From Candidatus Fermentibacterota bacterium (lineage in GTDB: Bacteria > JAFGKV01): a DNA stretch of 11,035 nucleotides. Numbering within the stretch: the first letter of the stretch is position 1; the number at the start of each line of letters is the position of its first letter. A model generated the notes under the pieces. It made no database searches, had not been told where the DNA came from, and saw only the letters and a list, made by a program, of their open reading frames with translations. Positions 1-6,223 of this stretch are shown piece after piece. Position numbers and translations under genes: made by a program. The DNA lies in the NCBI GenBank assembly GCA_016928395.1, contig JAFGKV010000164.1, positions 1 to 11,035 on the forward strand, read 5' to 3'.

Positions 1-1821
1 ACCGCCGGTGCGGCCAATGTCGTCGTTCGCGCGATCTCATCATCCCCGTCGGTGGTGGTGCTGGATTCCGTCGCGACCGTGGGCTCCCTCGCCACTGGTC
101 AGACGATGGCTGTGCAGGGCGCTCTGGTGGTTGTCGTGGCTCCGGATGCGTATCACGGCCAGCAAGTTTTCATCACCCTCTCCATGAGTGCCGATGGCGG
201 CTACGGTGCCTCAGCCGAGATTCCGCTGACCCTCTCTGCCTCCATGCCCCATTGGCCGCGTTCGTTTGACGCTATGGTGAGCGCTCCCAAGGCGTTAGAT
301 TTGGATGGCGACGGAGATCGTGAGCTGGTGTTCGGCGATGGCAATGGCCTGGTTCACGCCGTACACCATGATGGAACCCCGCTGGCTGGGTGGCCCGTGT
401 CCGTCGGCGCCGGCGTGTCGGCGGTCGGCGCCCCGGTCCTGGGCGACATGGATGGTGATGGGCAGCCCGAGATCGTGGCAACCGCCGGCACCGGCGTCTA
501 TGCCTGGCGGCGCGACGGCACGCCCATGCCGGGGTGGCCCTTCGCCATCGGCCTGTCGTCAAACTCCCTGTTGCGGCTCTCGACCATGATGGAGGATCTG
601 AACAATGACGGCACGCAGGAGGTCGTGGTCACCGCCACCTTCGGCCAGATCTCTGTGCTGAGCCGCACAGGCGCCCAGCTTGCCTCCATTTCAGCCGGCG
701 ACAGCATCTACTGCGCCCCAGCCCTGGCCGATCTGGATGGCGACGGCGATCTCGAGATCGTGGTGGCCTGCGGCCCGCCTACGGGTACCACAGGGAGTGT
801 CAAGGCGTGGCATCACAACGGGTCGCCCATGCAGGGCGCATGGCCGGTTGCGACCGAGGGATTGCCCCAGGGAGGAATCACTGCCGCCGACCTGGACGGC
901 GACGGCGCTGATGAGATTATCGTGCCCGCCGGAACGCTTGGCGCATCCCCGAACGGGAATCTCTATGTGCTGAAGGGCGACGGTTCGAACTATGCGGGAT
1001 GGCCCAAGTCGTTGGCGCCCATGATCGTGTGCCAGCCCTCCATCGCCGATCTGGACGGCGACGGCCAGCTCGACATCGTGATTCCGGTTCGCGATACGCC
1101 TTCAACGAGCCAGATTCACGCCCTACGCCGCACGGGTGCATCGTTGCCCGGATGGCCCGTGGCCGTGCTGGCCAAGGTCTCGTTCATATCACCGGCGCTG
1201 GCGGATCTGGATTCGGATCGGAAGCTCGACGTAGTCGTCACCACCGAGACCGGAGCGGTGCATGCGTGGGACCGCATGGGGGCGCCGCTGGCGGGATTTC
1301 CTATCCAGGTGAGCCCCACGTTCTCTTTCACCGGCGTGCCGACCTTGGACGACCTGGATGTAGACGGGGATCTCGACCTTGTTGCCGCGAGCCTGGAGGG
1401 CACGGTGCACGCATGGGATCTACCTGGCGTATACACCCCAAGTATGATTGCGTGGGCAATGAGCCGCCACGATCACGGCAATACCAGCAACATCAGGCTG
1501 CGAGGCGCCGGTTCCGGGCCAGGCCAGACGCGGCCCTCGGCACTGACCCTGGCGTGGCCGGTTCCCAACCCCTCAACGGGAGAGACCGAGATCAAGTTTG
1601 CGTTGCCGGCTGCGGCAGAAGTGACCCTTCAGATCTGTGATGTATCAGGAAGACTGATCTATGTGTTGTCTTCGGAGGAGCGCCTTGAACCCGGAGCGCA
1701 CCACATCCGCTGGCACGGCCTGAATGACGCCGGCCTCCGCGTCCCCTCAGGCCTCTACCTTGTCACGCTCGAGGCTGGAGGCCTCATCCGCACCCGCCCT
1801 GTGGTGCTCTTTCGGTCGTAG
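1..1821 (+). CDS. Secreted FG-GAP/VCBS-type beta-propeller protein with FlgD-Ig-like C-terminal sorting tail (5' end missing)
   Basis: The reading frame is open from the first base, so the gene starts upstream of the window; GTG at 52 is only an internal codon. Eight acidic loops of the DxDxDG type are seen, starting near bases 298, 445, 595, 730, 889, 1048, 1204 and 1351, about 150 bases apart. Each is followed by a strand such as EIVVA or DIVIP and linked by a GWP motif. This is the FG-GAP/VCBS calcium-binding propeller pattern, one blade per repeat. From about base 1540 the protein changes to PxPNPSTGETEI...SGRLIY...GLYLVTLEAGG...RTRPVV, a FlgD-Ig-like or type IX-like C-terminal tail. Family knowledge suggests export and surface attachment, with binding or a degradative activity carried in the missing N-terminal part. 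The residues before base 240 look like a beta-rich extracellular domain. The stop codon TAG at 1819 lies inside a hairpin repeat. Enzyme class cannot be told from this part. Confidence 0.9.
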   Translation, partial: TAGAANVVVRAISSSPSVVVLDSVATVGSLATGQTMAVQGALVVVVAPDAYHGQQVFITLSMSADGGYGASAEIPLTLSASMPHWPRSFDAMVSAPKALDLDGDGDRELVFGDGNGLVHAVHHDGTPLAGWPVSVGAGVSAVGAPVLGDMDGDGQPEIVATAGTGVYAWRRDGTPMPGWPFAIGLSSNSLLRLSTMMEDLNNDGTQEVVVTATFGQISVLSRTGAQLASISAGDSIYCAPALADLDGDGDLEIVVACGPPTGTTGSVKAWHHNGSPMQGAWPVATEGLPQGGITAADLDGDGADEIIVPAGTLGASPNGNLYVLKGDGSNYAGWPKSLAPMIVCQPSIADLDGDGQLDIVIPVRDTPSTSQIHALRRTGASLPGWPVAVLAKVSFISPALADLDSDRKLDVVVTTETGAVHAWDRMGAPLAGFPIQVSPTFSFTGVPTLDDLDVDGDLDLVAASLEGTVHAWDLPGVYTPSMIAWAMSRHDHGNTSNIRLRGAGSGPGQTRPSALTLAWPVPNPSTGETEIKFALPAAAEVTLQICDVSGRLIYVLSSEERLEPGAHHIRWHGLNDAGLRVPSGLYLVTLEAGGLIRTRPVVLFRS

Positions 1822-1909
1822 GGGAGGGCGTCTGCCCTCCCATCGTCTTGTCCGTAGGAAAGGCACCCGTGGCCTCCCGAGGCCATCTATCGTGGTTTCG
1901 GGCACGAGA
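1817..1909 (+). repeat. Degenerate copies of the CGTAGGGG hairpin repeat at the end of the propeller gene
   Basis: CGTAGGGG at 1817 is followed by the stem GGGAGGGC, a shortened loop and GCCCTCCC. A second, decayed copy begins near 1853 (CGTAGG, then ACCCGTG and CCTCCCG). It ends in a piece resembling the linker before the second hairpin (CGTGGTTTCGGGC). The first copy supplies the TAG stop of the propeller gene. The bases from 1910 to 1990 hold nothing I recognise. Confidence 0.75.
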
Positions 1910-1990
1910 AATCATGGGTCCGACAGGGAGGACCATGTCCTGAACCTCCGCCTTATGGAGCCTCAGGGGATGGAGCATCCGTAGCGCTAT

Positions 1991-2263
1991 CTAAACCTCG
2001 TCCGCCGAGTTGCCGACGTAGCAGGCCGTGGTAGGGACCGGACCCTCGTAGCAACTTGGCACAAACTCACCCAGAGCGGCGGTGCCAGTGTAGCACCAGG
2101 TCCCGTCTCCGCCGCCGCTCTCGCAGGCCCCTAGGCCGGTGTAGCCATCCCCGAAACTGCAATCTCCTCCGGCTATCGCACCCGAGCCGGCAGCGCATCC
2201 TTGGGAATCGCCCTTGGCACTGCGGGCATTGAGGGGTCGAAGTTCAGGTCGTTGATAGATCAT
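1991..2263 (-). CDS. Small Cys/Gly-rich peptide with YxxPxL leader and six CxxG units; candidate RiPP precursor
   Basis: This 90-residue gene has a strong ribosome binding site, GGAGGA five bases before ATG at 2263, and a sigma70-like promoter further upstream. The peptide starts MIYQRPELRPLNARSAKGDS and has no signal peptide or membrane segment. Cysteines are at residues 23, 35, 47, 57, 71 and 81, and every one is followed by xxG (CAAG, CSFG, CESG, CYTG, CYEG, CYVG), spaced 10 to 14 residues apart and separated by Gly, Ala, Ser and Thr. Y3-x-x-P6-x-L8 matches the leader motif that PqqD-like RiPP recognition elements bind in lasso peptide precursors. I infer a ribosomally made, modified peptide with repeated Cys core units. 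No maturation enzyme, protease or transporter lies in the window, so it is orphan here. It could instead be a small metal-binding protein. That the gene is real is well supported; the RiPP role is a guess from pattern. Confidence 0.72.
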   Translation of the reverse strand: MIYQRPELRPLNARSAKGDSQGCAAGSGAIAGGDCSFGDGYTGLGACESGGGDGTWCYTGTAALGEFVPSCYEGPVPTTACYVGNSADEV

Positions 2264-2316
2264 CTCGCTCCTCCAAGGTTGGAGAAAAGATGTAACTCCC
2301 CTATAGAACAGATATC

Positions 2317-2344
2317 AAAATAGCACATCTCCAAAAGCTGTCAA
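2317..2344 (-). promoter_or_regulatory. Sigma70-like promoter of the Cys-rich peptide gene
   Basis: On the minus strand a perfect TTGACA (2344-2339) is separated by 16 bases from TATTTT (2322-2317). It sits in a locally AT-rich stretch, unlike the GC-rich repeats next to it. Transcription would start near 2310, giving a leader of about 45 bases before the GGAGGA site. Confidence 0.6.
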
Positions 2345-2399
2345 TAGCCTTTCGCAAAACGATCGGCCGCCCCCCGTGCAGTCGGGGCCAAAGCGATCA

Positions 2400-2535
2400 C
2401 CGTAGGGGAGGGACCTGTGCCCTCCCGTTGTTCCCACCGTAGGGGAGGGACCCGTGCCCTCCCGTTGTTCCATCCGTAGGGGAGGGCGTCTCTGCCCTCT
2501 CGGTCTTCGGGCGACCAGGGGCGGTCGCCCCTACG
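2400..2535 (+). repeat. REP-like hairpin array: two short units then one complete unit
   Basis: Units begin with CGTAGGGG at 2401, 2438 and 2475, a 37-bp period. The first two have stem GGGAGGG/CCCTCCC with loops ACCTGTG and ACCCGTG and end in GTTGTTCC. The third has the GTCTCT loop and continues into a second hairpin (GGGCGACC, loop, GGTCGCCC) ending in CCCCTACG, the inverse of its own start. The complete unit, 2475-2535, is the clearest reference copy. Confidence 0.88.
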
Positions 2536-2559
2536 AGGCAACGGTTCCGTGGTCGGCTC

Positions 2560-2749
2560 CGTAGGGGAGGGACCTGTGCCCTCGGTTCGCTCGGAGTTGT
2601 CAGTCATCAGTTGTCAGTGGGTTTTGCCCGTTTGGGAGGGCCTTGTCTTGGCATCCGCCGGTGCGGGAGCAACTGCCCTCCCGTTGTTCCATCCGTAGGG
2701 GAGGGCGTCTCTGCCCTCCCGTTGTTCGGGCGACCAGAGGCGGTCGCGC
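2560..2749 (+). repeat. REP-like hairpin units upstream of the RAYT gene, partly degenerate
   Basis: A short unit starts at 2560 and loses its right stem near 2583. The next stretch has an imperfect direct repeat, GTTGTCAGT, at 2596 and 2611. A variant unit with GGTGCGGGAGCAACTGCCC lies at 2661-2684. A near-complete unit starts at 2694 but its right end has decayed from GGTCGCCCC to GGTCGCGCG. It is followed by GGTTGACATC, the linker seen after other copies, which here serves as a possible -35 for the RAYT gene. Confidence 0.8.
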
Positions 2750-2764
2750 GCCATGGCGGAATGG

Positions 2765-2793
2765 TTGACATCTCGACCTTCATGTCGTGACAT
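2765..2793 (+). promoter_or_regulatory. Possible RAYT promoter built on the repeat linker
   Basis: TTGACA at 2765 is 17 bases from TGACAT at 2788, a poor -10 match. The -35 is part of the GGTTGACATC linker that follows the repeat elsewhere. An inverted repeat ATGTC-GT-GACAT (2782-2793) overlaps the -10 and could be an operator. Weak promoter at best. Confidence 0.35.
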
Positions 2794-2814
2794 CGGACAC
2801 AGGAGAATGATGTC

Positions 2815-3282
2815 ATGGTTGAAAACGCCCACTGTCCCCGTCGGAAGCAAATTCGTCTGGATGCCCCGGCGTATGCAGTACCCGGCACGGTCTTCCATGT
2901 GACGGTCTGCTGTCGTGACCATGCTCCGCTCCTCTCCGATGTCGATACCGCAAGGGTCATCCGGGAGACTCTCATGAGTGGCGACTTCGCCGGCCGATGG
3001 GATCTCTATGCGTTCGCAATCATGCCCGATCATGTCCATCTTCTCATCGGTGTGTCCGAGTGGAATCTTGTTCGGGCAATCGCTGCCTGGAAGTCCCAGA
3101 CAACTCGGCGTCTGTGGGCCCGGGGTCATTCTGGCTCCGTATGGCAACGGTCATTCCATGATCACGGGCTTCGTCAACAGGAATCGGCGAAGGATGTGGC
3201 GGAGTACATCGTCGCAAACCCAGAGCGGGCTGGTCTACCCGAACGCACCCAATTCGTATGGCATCGTTGGATGGCTCCGTAG
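2815..3282 (+). CDS. REP-associated tyrosine transposase (RAYT), Y1 HUH family
   Basis: The 155-residue protein is a Y1 transposase of the TnpA-REP type, which cuts and joins single-stranded REP hairpins. The HUH motif is H73-V-H75 in MPDHVHLL, and the catalytic tyrosine is Tyr131 in VAEYIVANPERAGL. Between them is the conserved W110-QRSFHDHGLR block. The N-terminus (KQIRL, then GTVFHVTVCCRD) matches the first strand of the family. Length is normal, so the gene looks intact. ATG at 2815 is chosen because AGGAGA at 2801 is eight bases before it. Hairpin repeats lie on both sides, the usual REPtron layout, and the final codons are MAP followed by a TAG supplied by the downstream repeat. Established knowledge: single-copy RAYTs are domesticated or slowly mobile and act on their flanking REPs. 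That this protein handles these repeats is inference from position. Confidence 0.9.
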   Translation: MVENAHCPRRKQIRLDAPAYAVPGTVFHVTVCCRDHAPLLSDVDTARVIRETLMSGDFAGRWDLYAFAIMPDHVHLLIGVSEWNLVRAIAAWKSQTTRRLWARGHSGSVWQRSFHDHGLRQQESAKDVAEYIVANPERAGLPERTQFVWHRWMAP

Positions 3283-3452
3283 GGGAGGGCGTCTCTGCCC
3301 TCCCGTTGTTGTTTGTTTGTAGGGGAGGGACCTGTGCCCTCCCGTTGTTGTTCGTTCGTAGGGGAGGGACCCGTGCCCTCCCGTTGTTCCATCCGTAGGG
3401 GAGGGCGTCTCTGCCCTCCCGTTTCGGGCGACCAGAGGCGGTCGCCCCTACG
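3278..3452 (+). repeat. REP-like hairpin array downstream of the RAYT gene
   Basis: Four units begin near 3278, 3318, 3357 and 3394. The loops read GTCTCT, ACCTGTG, ACCCGTG and GTCTCT, and the last unit carries the second hairpin and ends CCCCTACG at 3452. Connectors are rich in GTT (GTTGTTGTTTGTTTGT, GTTGTTGTTCGTTC). TAG at 3280-3282 ends the RAYT frame. The linker GGGTTGACATCGG follows at 3458. Confidence 0.88.
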
Positions 3453-3472
3453 AGGCTGGGTTGACATCGGTT

Positions 3473-3492
3473 CCGGACCCGTGCCCTCCCGC
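3473..3492 (+). repeat. Truncated hairpin repeat fragment
   Basis: GGACCCGTGCCCTCCCG remains of a short unit whose CGTAGGGG start has been lost, joined directly to the GGGTTGACATCGGTT linker of the previous copy. Confidence 0.55.
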
Positions 3493-3506
3493 GCCACCCC
3501 TAAGTC

Positions 3507-3535
3507 TTGACAGCCTACCGCCTGGCAGCTCATAT
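3507..3535 (+). promoter_or_regulatory. Possible promoter of the sulfotransferase gene
   Basis: TTGACA at 3507 and TCATAT at 3530 are separated by 17 bases. The -35 is perfect and the -10 is weak. Transcription would start near 3542, about 60 bases before the start codon. Confidence 0.4.
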
Positions 3536-3603
3536 GCATCTCAAGTCCTTCGCGCGGTCTGCCGTGGTTGTTCGATGTGATTCCACTGTCCTGAGGAGGC
3601 TCG

Positions 3604-4590
3604 ATGCTGGGAACCCTAATTAGGCGCCTCCGACTGGAGCGGGGCATCTCCTTGGGGGCTTTGGCCGACGACGCCGGCGTCGCCCCAGAGATGCTCGAAG
3701 CTCTTGAAGCCGAACGTGTCGAGCTGATTGACGACTCAGAGGAGTTCCTGAGGATCATAGATCGGCTCGAAGTGCGCCAGGCGTTCACATTCGGGCAACT
3801 CCTCGATGCCAACCAGCCTCGGCGCTTTCGGGCCTACAATGTCGGGTTGATGAAGAGCGGCACATCCTCCATCGCGGGCATCTTTGGAGACTATCGTACC
3901 AGGCACGAGTTCATGCTGCTCAAGACCAGCAACGAATACGGCCGCTATTGCCACGGCACAATCTCCCGAGATGAGTTCCGCGAGTTCCTTCGACACCGGG
4001 ATGTCTCCGGCGCCCTTGAAATGGATTCGACGAGTTGGTCTTTCGAGTATGTCGATTTCCTGGTCGATGAGTACCCGGATGCGCTGTTCATCTTCACCTT
4101 CAGAGACTGCTACTCGTGGCTCAACTCGGTCATCGACTTCATACTGTGGTCAGAAAGGATTGAGTTCACGGGAAGACTGCGCGGCCGGCTCGGAATTCCC
4201 TTCGACCTCGCGCGTGGCGACGCAGCATCACGGGACAAGCTCGTGCCTACGATGGCTTCACTGGCCGAGGGCTTCCTGAGATTGTGGCGCGAGGCCAACG
4301 AGAAGGTGCTCCAGGCAGTACCGCCCGAGCGGCTGTTGATAGTGCGGACCCATGAGATATCGAAGAGTCTTGGAAGGATGGCGGAGTTCATCGGCGTTCC
4401 AGCGGATACGCTGATCCAGCGGCGATCCCACCTGTTCAAGACCCCGGTGAAGAGGCGAATCCTTCACACCATGGAGTTCGATCGCCTGAACGCCTTCTGC
4501 GATCAGCATTGCGGGCCGCTCATGCGCCGGCACTTCCCGGAGTTAAACCTCAAAGAGTATCTGGCCCAGACCTCGTCCGCGAAGCCCTGA
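3604..4590 (+). CDS. Sulfotransferase-family protein with N-terminal helix-turn-helix
   Basis: ATG at 3604 follows GAGGAGG with a four-base gap. In this 328-residue protein residues 5 to 55 (IRRLRLERGISLGALADDAG, then APEMLEALEAE) look like an XRE-type helix-turn-helix. From residue 78 it matches the PAPS-dependent sulfotransferase fold. VGLMKSGTSSI at 80-90 is the 5'-phosphosulfate loop. FRDCYSWLNSV at 166-176, with Arg167 and Ser175 eight residues apart, is the 3'-phosphate site. Conserved-looking acidic and aromatic residues (MDSTSW, 140-145) lie between. Family role: moving sulfate from PAPS to a sugar, lipid or small molecule; the substrate cannot be told. The DNA-binding-like front is unusual for this family and may be regulatory or a misread helical cap. 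No partner gene is adjacent: RAYT repeats lie upstream and a half repeat lies downstream. Confidence 0.82.
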   Translation: MLGTLIRRLRLERGISLGALADDAGVAPEMLEALEAERVELIDDSEEFLRIIDRLEVRQAFTFGQLLDANQPRRFRAYNVGLMKSGTSSIAGIFGDYRTRHEFMLLKTSNEYGRYCHGTISRDEFREFLRHRDVSGALEMDSTSWSFEYVDFLVDEYPDALFIFTFRDCYSWLNSVIDFILWSERIEFTGRLRGRLGIPFDLARGDAASRDKLVPTMASLAEGFLRLWREANEKVLQAVPPERLLIVRTHEISKSLGRMAEFIGVPADTLIQRRSHLFKTPVKRRILHTMEFDRLNAFCDQHCGPLMRRHFPELNLKEYLAQTSSAKP

Positions 4591-4608
4591 CTCCCAGTCG
4601 AGCGACAG

Positions 4609-4648
4609 CTCCCGTGGTTTCGGGCGACCAGGGGCGGTCGCCCCTACG
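4609..4648 (+). repeat. Right half of the hairpin repeat after the sulfotransferase gene
   Basis: CTCCCGTGGTTT followed by the second hairpin (GGGCGACC, AGGGGC, GGTCGCCC) and CTACG. The left hairpin is missing. It lies 18 bases after the TGA stop and could act as a transcription end signal, though it has no T tract. Confidence 0.8.
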
Positions 4649-4706
4649 AACGCGGGCTTCGCATCGCACCACCGAAAGCCTGTATCCTCCTCGAAGTTTC
4701 GGGATC

Positions 4707-4759
4707 TTGACACAGACTCCATACACAATTAGTATGGATGCGTACTCAGTATGCATACC
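4707..4759 (+). promoter_or_regulatory. vapBC-type promoter with inverted-repeat operator
   Basis: TTGACA (4707) and TAGTAT (4730) are 17 bases apart. CCATAC (4719) and GTATGG (4732) form an inverted repeat across the -10. A perfect palindrome GTATGCATAC lies at 4749-4758, just before the GGAGGT ribosome site. The repeated GTATG/CATAC half-sites suggest autorepression by the toxin-antitoxin complex, as is usual for these operons. Confidence 0.6.
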
Positions 4760-4770
4760 GGAGGTGTTCA

Positions 4771-4992
4771 ATGAAGAGTGTGGTGGCGGAACGAGGGCAG
4801 GTGACGATTCCGAAGCCCATGCGCGAAAAGCTTGGGATCAAGCCGAAGTCGGTGCTCGATTTCACGGAAGAAGACGGGCGACTTATCGCCGTGCGGATTG
4901 ACGAGCACGACGTGGTTGAGGCGGTGCGCGGGTGCCTGAAAACCGGCAAGACCACCGAGGAGATCATGACCGAGCTGCGAGGGCTCGAGTGA
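4771..4992 (+). CDS. AbrB/SpoVT-type antitoxin (VapB-like)
   Basis: ATG at 4771 is chosen because GGAGGT lies five bases upstream; a longer frame back to 4738 would run through the operator. The 73-residue product starts MKSVVAERGQVTIPKPMREK, then LGIKPKSVLDF and RLIAVRI. This is the swapped-hairpin AbrB DNA-binding fold at residues 1-45. The C-terminal part (VVEAVRGCLKTGKTTEEIMTELRG) is helical and would bind and block the toxin. Its stop overlaps the start of the PIN toxin gene, so the two are translationally coupled. Family knowledge: the antitoxin neutralises VapC and, with it, represses the shared promoter. Confidence 0.88.
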   Translation: MKSVVAERGQVTIPKPMREKLGIKPKSVLDFTEEDGRLIAVRIDEHDVVEAVRGCLKTGKTTEEIMTELRGLE

Positions 4993-5420
4993 TCACGGCG
5001 GTCGACACGAATGTGCTCTTGGATGTCTTCCTCGACGATCCTTGCTTCGGCATGTCATCAGCGGCGCTGCTGCGAAGATGTATCGGCGAGGGAGTCGTTG
5101 CTGTGGGCGAGGTTGTGTGGGCGGAATGTGCGGCGGCCTTCCCGAATGATGAGGATTTCCGCACGGCCATGGCTGCCCTGGGCGTGAACTTCGTGGCCAC
5201 ATCCGCAGACGCGGCCCTTCGAGCGGGACGCGCGTGGCGGCAGTATCGGAGCCGAGGGGGATCGAGGCAGCGGATGGTTGCCGACTTCTTGATTGGGGCG
5301 CACGCGCTGGTGCAGACCGACCGCCTGCTGAGCCGCGATCGAGGCTTCTATGCGACCTACTTCCATGACCTGACCGTGCTCGACCCATCGCACCAGGTTC
5401 GCCCAACACCGTCTTCGTAG
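4989..5420 (+). CDS. PIN-domain ribonuclease toxin (VapC-like)
   Basis: GTG at 4989 is the likely start: it overlaps the antitoxin TGA by two bases and gives the standard beginning MITAVDTNVLLDVF. The 143-residue protein has the four PIN acidic residues: Asp6, Glu46 (VVWAEC), Asp99 (MVADFLIGAHA) and Asp117 (LLSRDRGFY). They coordinate metal for RNA cleavage, typically of tRNA or rRNA. Length is normal. The frame ends SS followed by a TAG that belongs to the hairpin repeat starting at 5416, so the original C-terminus may have been replaced or slightly changed. Specific RNA target unknown. Confidence 0.9.
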   Translation: MITAVDTNVLLDVFLDDPCFGMSSAALLRRCIGEGVVAVGEVVWAECAAAFPNDEDFRTAMAALGVNFVATSADAALRAGRAWRQYRSRGGSRQRMVADFLIGAHALVQTDRLLSRDRGFYATYFHDLTVLDPSHQVRPTPSS

Positions 5421-5513
5421 GGGAGGGACCCGTGCCCTCCCGTCGTTCCGTTCGTAGGGGAGGGCGTCTCTGCCCTCCCGTTGTTCGTGCGACCAGGGGC
5501 CGTCGCTCCTACG
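5416..5513 (+). repeat. REP-like hairpin pair between the two vapC genes
   Basis: A short unit (loop ACCCGTG) at 5416 and a complete unit at 5453, 37 bp apart. The complete unit has changes in its second hairpin (GTGCGACC...CGTCGCTCC), weakening that stem, and ends CTACG at 5513. It lies between convergent toxin genes, 23 bases from the stop of the minus-strand one, so it could end transcription from both sides. Confidence 0.85.
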
Positions 5514-5536
5514 AGCGAAGCGAAGGATTCATCCAT

Positions 5537-5932
5537 TCACCAGATGACCGACAGGCCTTCGGCCTGACGAAGCTTTCGGTCGGCGGTCACCAGAGGTGCC
5601 CCGAGGACAGAGGCGGTGGCCATGATGAGGCGGTCGGCAGGATCGCGGGGAGCGGGTTCGGGCAGCATTACTGCCCGAAGGGCAATCCGGTTGTCCACCG
5701 GCACGAACCTGAGAAACGGCACGCCCTCCGATCTGGCGATCCACGCCGCAATATCCATGGTGAGGACCAGGCGGCCGCGGGAGACAAGCATGGCCACCTC
5801 CCAGGCGCTGATGGAGGATACCCGTAGCCCGTCACGGGCGATCTCGGAATCTATGGCTTCTCTGGCCGCGGGCGAGAGTTTCTCCGGCGAGGCCGCCCAC
5901 CACACCCAGGCGTGGGTGTCCAACACGATCAC
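5537..5932 (-). CDS. PIN-domain toxin (VapC-like) paired with Phd-type antitoxin
   Basis: GTG at 5932 is preferred because it overlaps the antitoxin TGA (GTGA) and gives MIVLDTHAWVWW, the usual beginning of this PIN subgroup; a GTG at 5947 would add five residues. The 131-residue protein has Asp5, Glu45 (SISAWEVAML), Asp100 (PADRLIMATA) and Asp118 (VTADRKL), the four metal-binding acidic residues. It is a predicted metal-dependent ribonuclease. It differs from the plus-strand VapC in sequence subgroup and partner, so the two operons are not simple duplicates. It appears intact. Confidence 0.9.
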   Translation of the reverse strand: MIVLDTHAWVWWAASPEKLSPAAREAIDSEIARDGLRVSSISAWEVAMLVSRGRLVLTMDIAAWIARSEGVPFLRFVPVDNRIALRAVMLPEPAPRDPADRLIMATASVLGAPLVTADRKLRQAEGLSVIW

Positions 5933-6165
5933 GACAGTGCCTCCCACTCCTCGGGAGGGATCGCCGGTTCGGTCGGCCTATCATAGCGGATGACCGAGCC
6001 ACGCACGCCAGCAAGGGCTTTGTTTACATCAACGCGATAGGGCGCAACGACCGCAACCGGGTTGCCGCGATCAGTGATGATCACCTCGTTGCCCGTTCGC
6101 TCCACATCGCGGAGATACTCCAGCGCCCGGGCCTTGAACCGTGACTTTGACACTGTGACAGCCAT
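5929..6165 (-). CDS. Phd/YefM-family antitoxin
   Basis: ATG at 6165 is chosen because GGAGG lies six bases upstream; a TTG-started longer form would cover that site. The 78-residue product begins MAVTVSKSRFKARALEYLRD and has the Phd core VERTGNEVIITDRGNPVAVV, a dimerising DNA-binding fold over about residues 1-50. The C-terminus (PTEPAIPPEEWEALS) is likely the disordered toxin-binding segment. Its stop overlaps the PIN toxin start. Family knowledge: neutralises the toxin and represses its own promoter; a palindrome over the predicted transcription start supports this. Confidence 0.88.
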   Translation of the reverse strand: MAVTVSKSRFKARALEYLRDVERTGNEVIITDRGNPVAVVAPYRVDVNKALAGVRGSVIRYDRPTEPAIPPEEWEALS

Positions 6166-6181
6166 TGCCATCCTCCATTTC

Positions 6182-6223
6182 AAAGACCATGGTCATATTA
6201 CTGTAGTCTTTAAAGAAAGGCAA
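6182..6223 (-). promoter_or_regulatory. Promoter and operator of the phd-vapC-type operon
   Basis: On the minus strand TTGCCT (6223-6218) and TAATAT (6200-6195) are 17 bases apart. A perfect palindrome GACCATGGTC (6185-6194) sits at the predicted start of transcription. A wider inverted pair, AAAGAC (6182) and GTCTTT (6206), encloses the -10. Both fit an autorepressor site. Confidence 0.55.

Noticed and set aside
999-1640. 213-residue frame within the propeller gene
   Set aside because: Out-of-frame shadow of the propeller gene; Arg/Gly-rich composition and no start signal.
1724-1984. Plus-strand frame after the propeller gene
   Set aside because: Overlaps the propeller tail and the degenerate repeat; no ribosome site and no recognisable residues.
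2341-2607. Minus-strand reading frame across the repeats
   Set aside because: It translates the hairpin repeats themselves (similar frames appear at 3174-3812 and 6193-6825), has no ribosome site and no family similarity.
2400-3452. CRISPR array
   Set aside because: The 37-bp period has near-identical units with only 3-8 variable bases between them; there are no spacer-length unique segments, and each unit is itself one or two hairpins. No cas gene is present.
4738-4770. Longer N-terminus for the AbrB-type antitoxin
   Set aside because: It would run through the operator palindrome and the GGAGGT site; ATG 4771 gives the standard family start.
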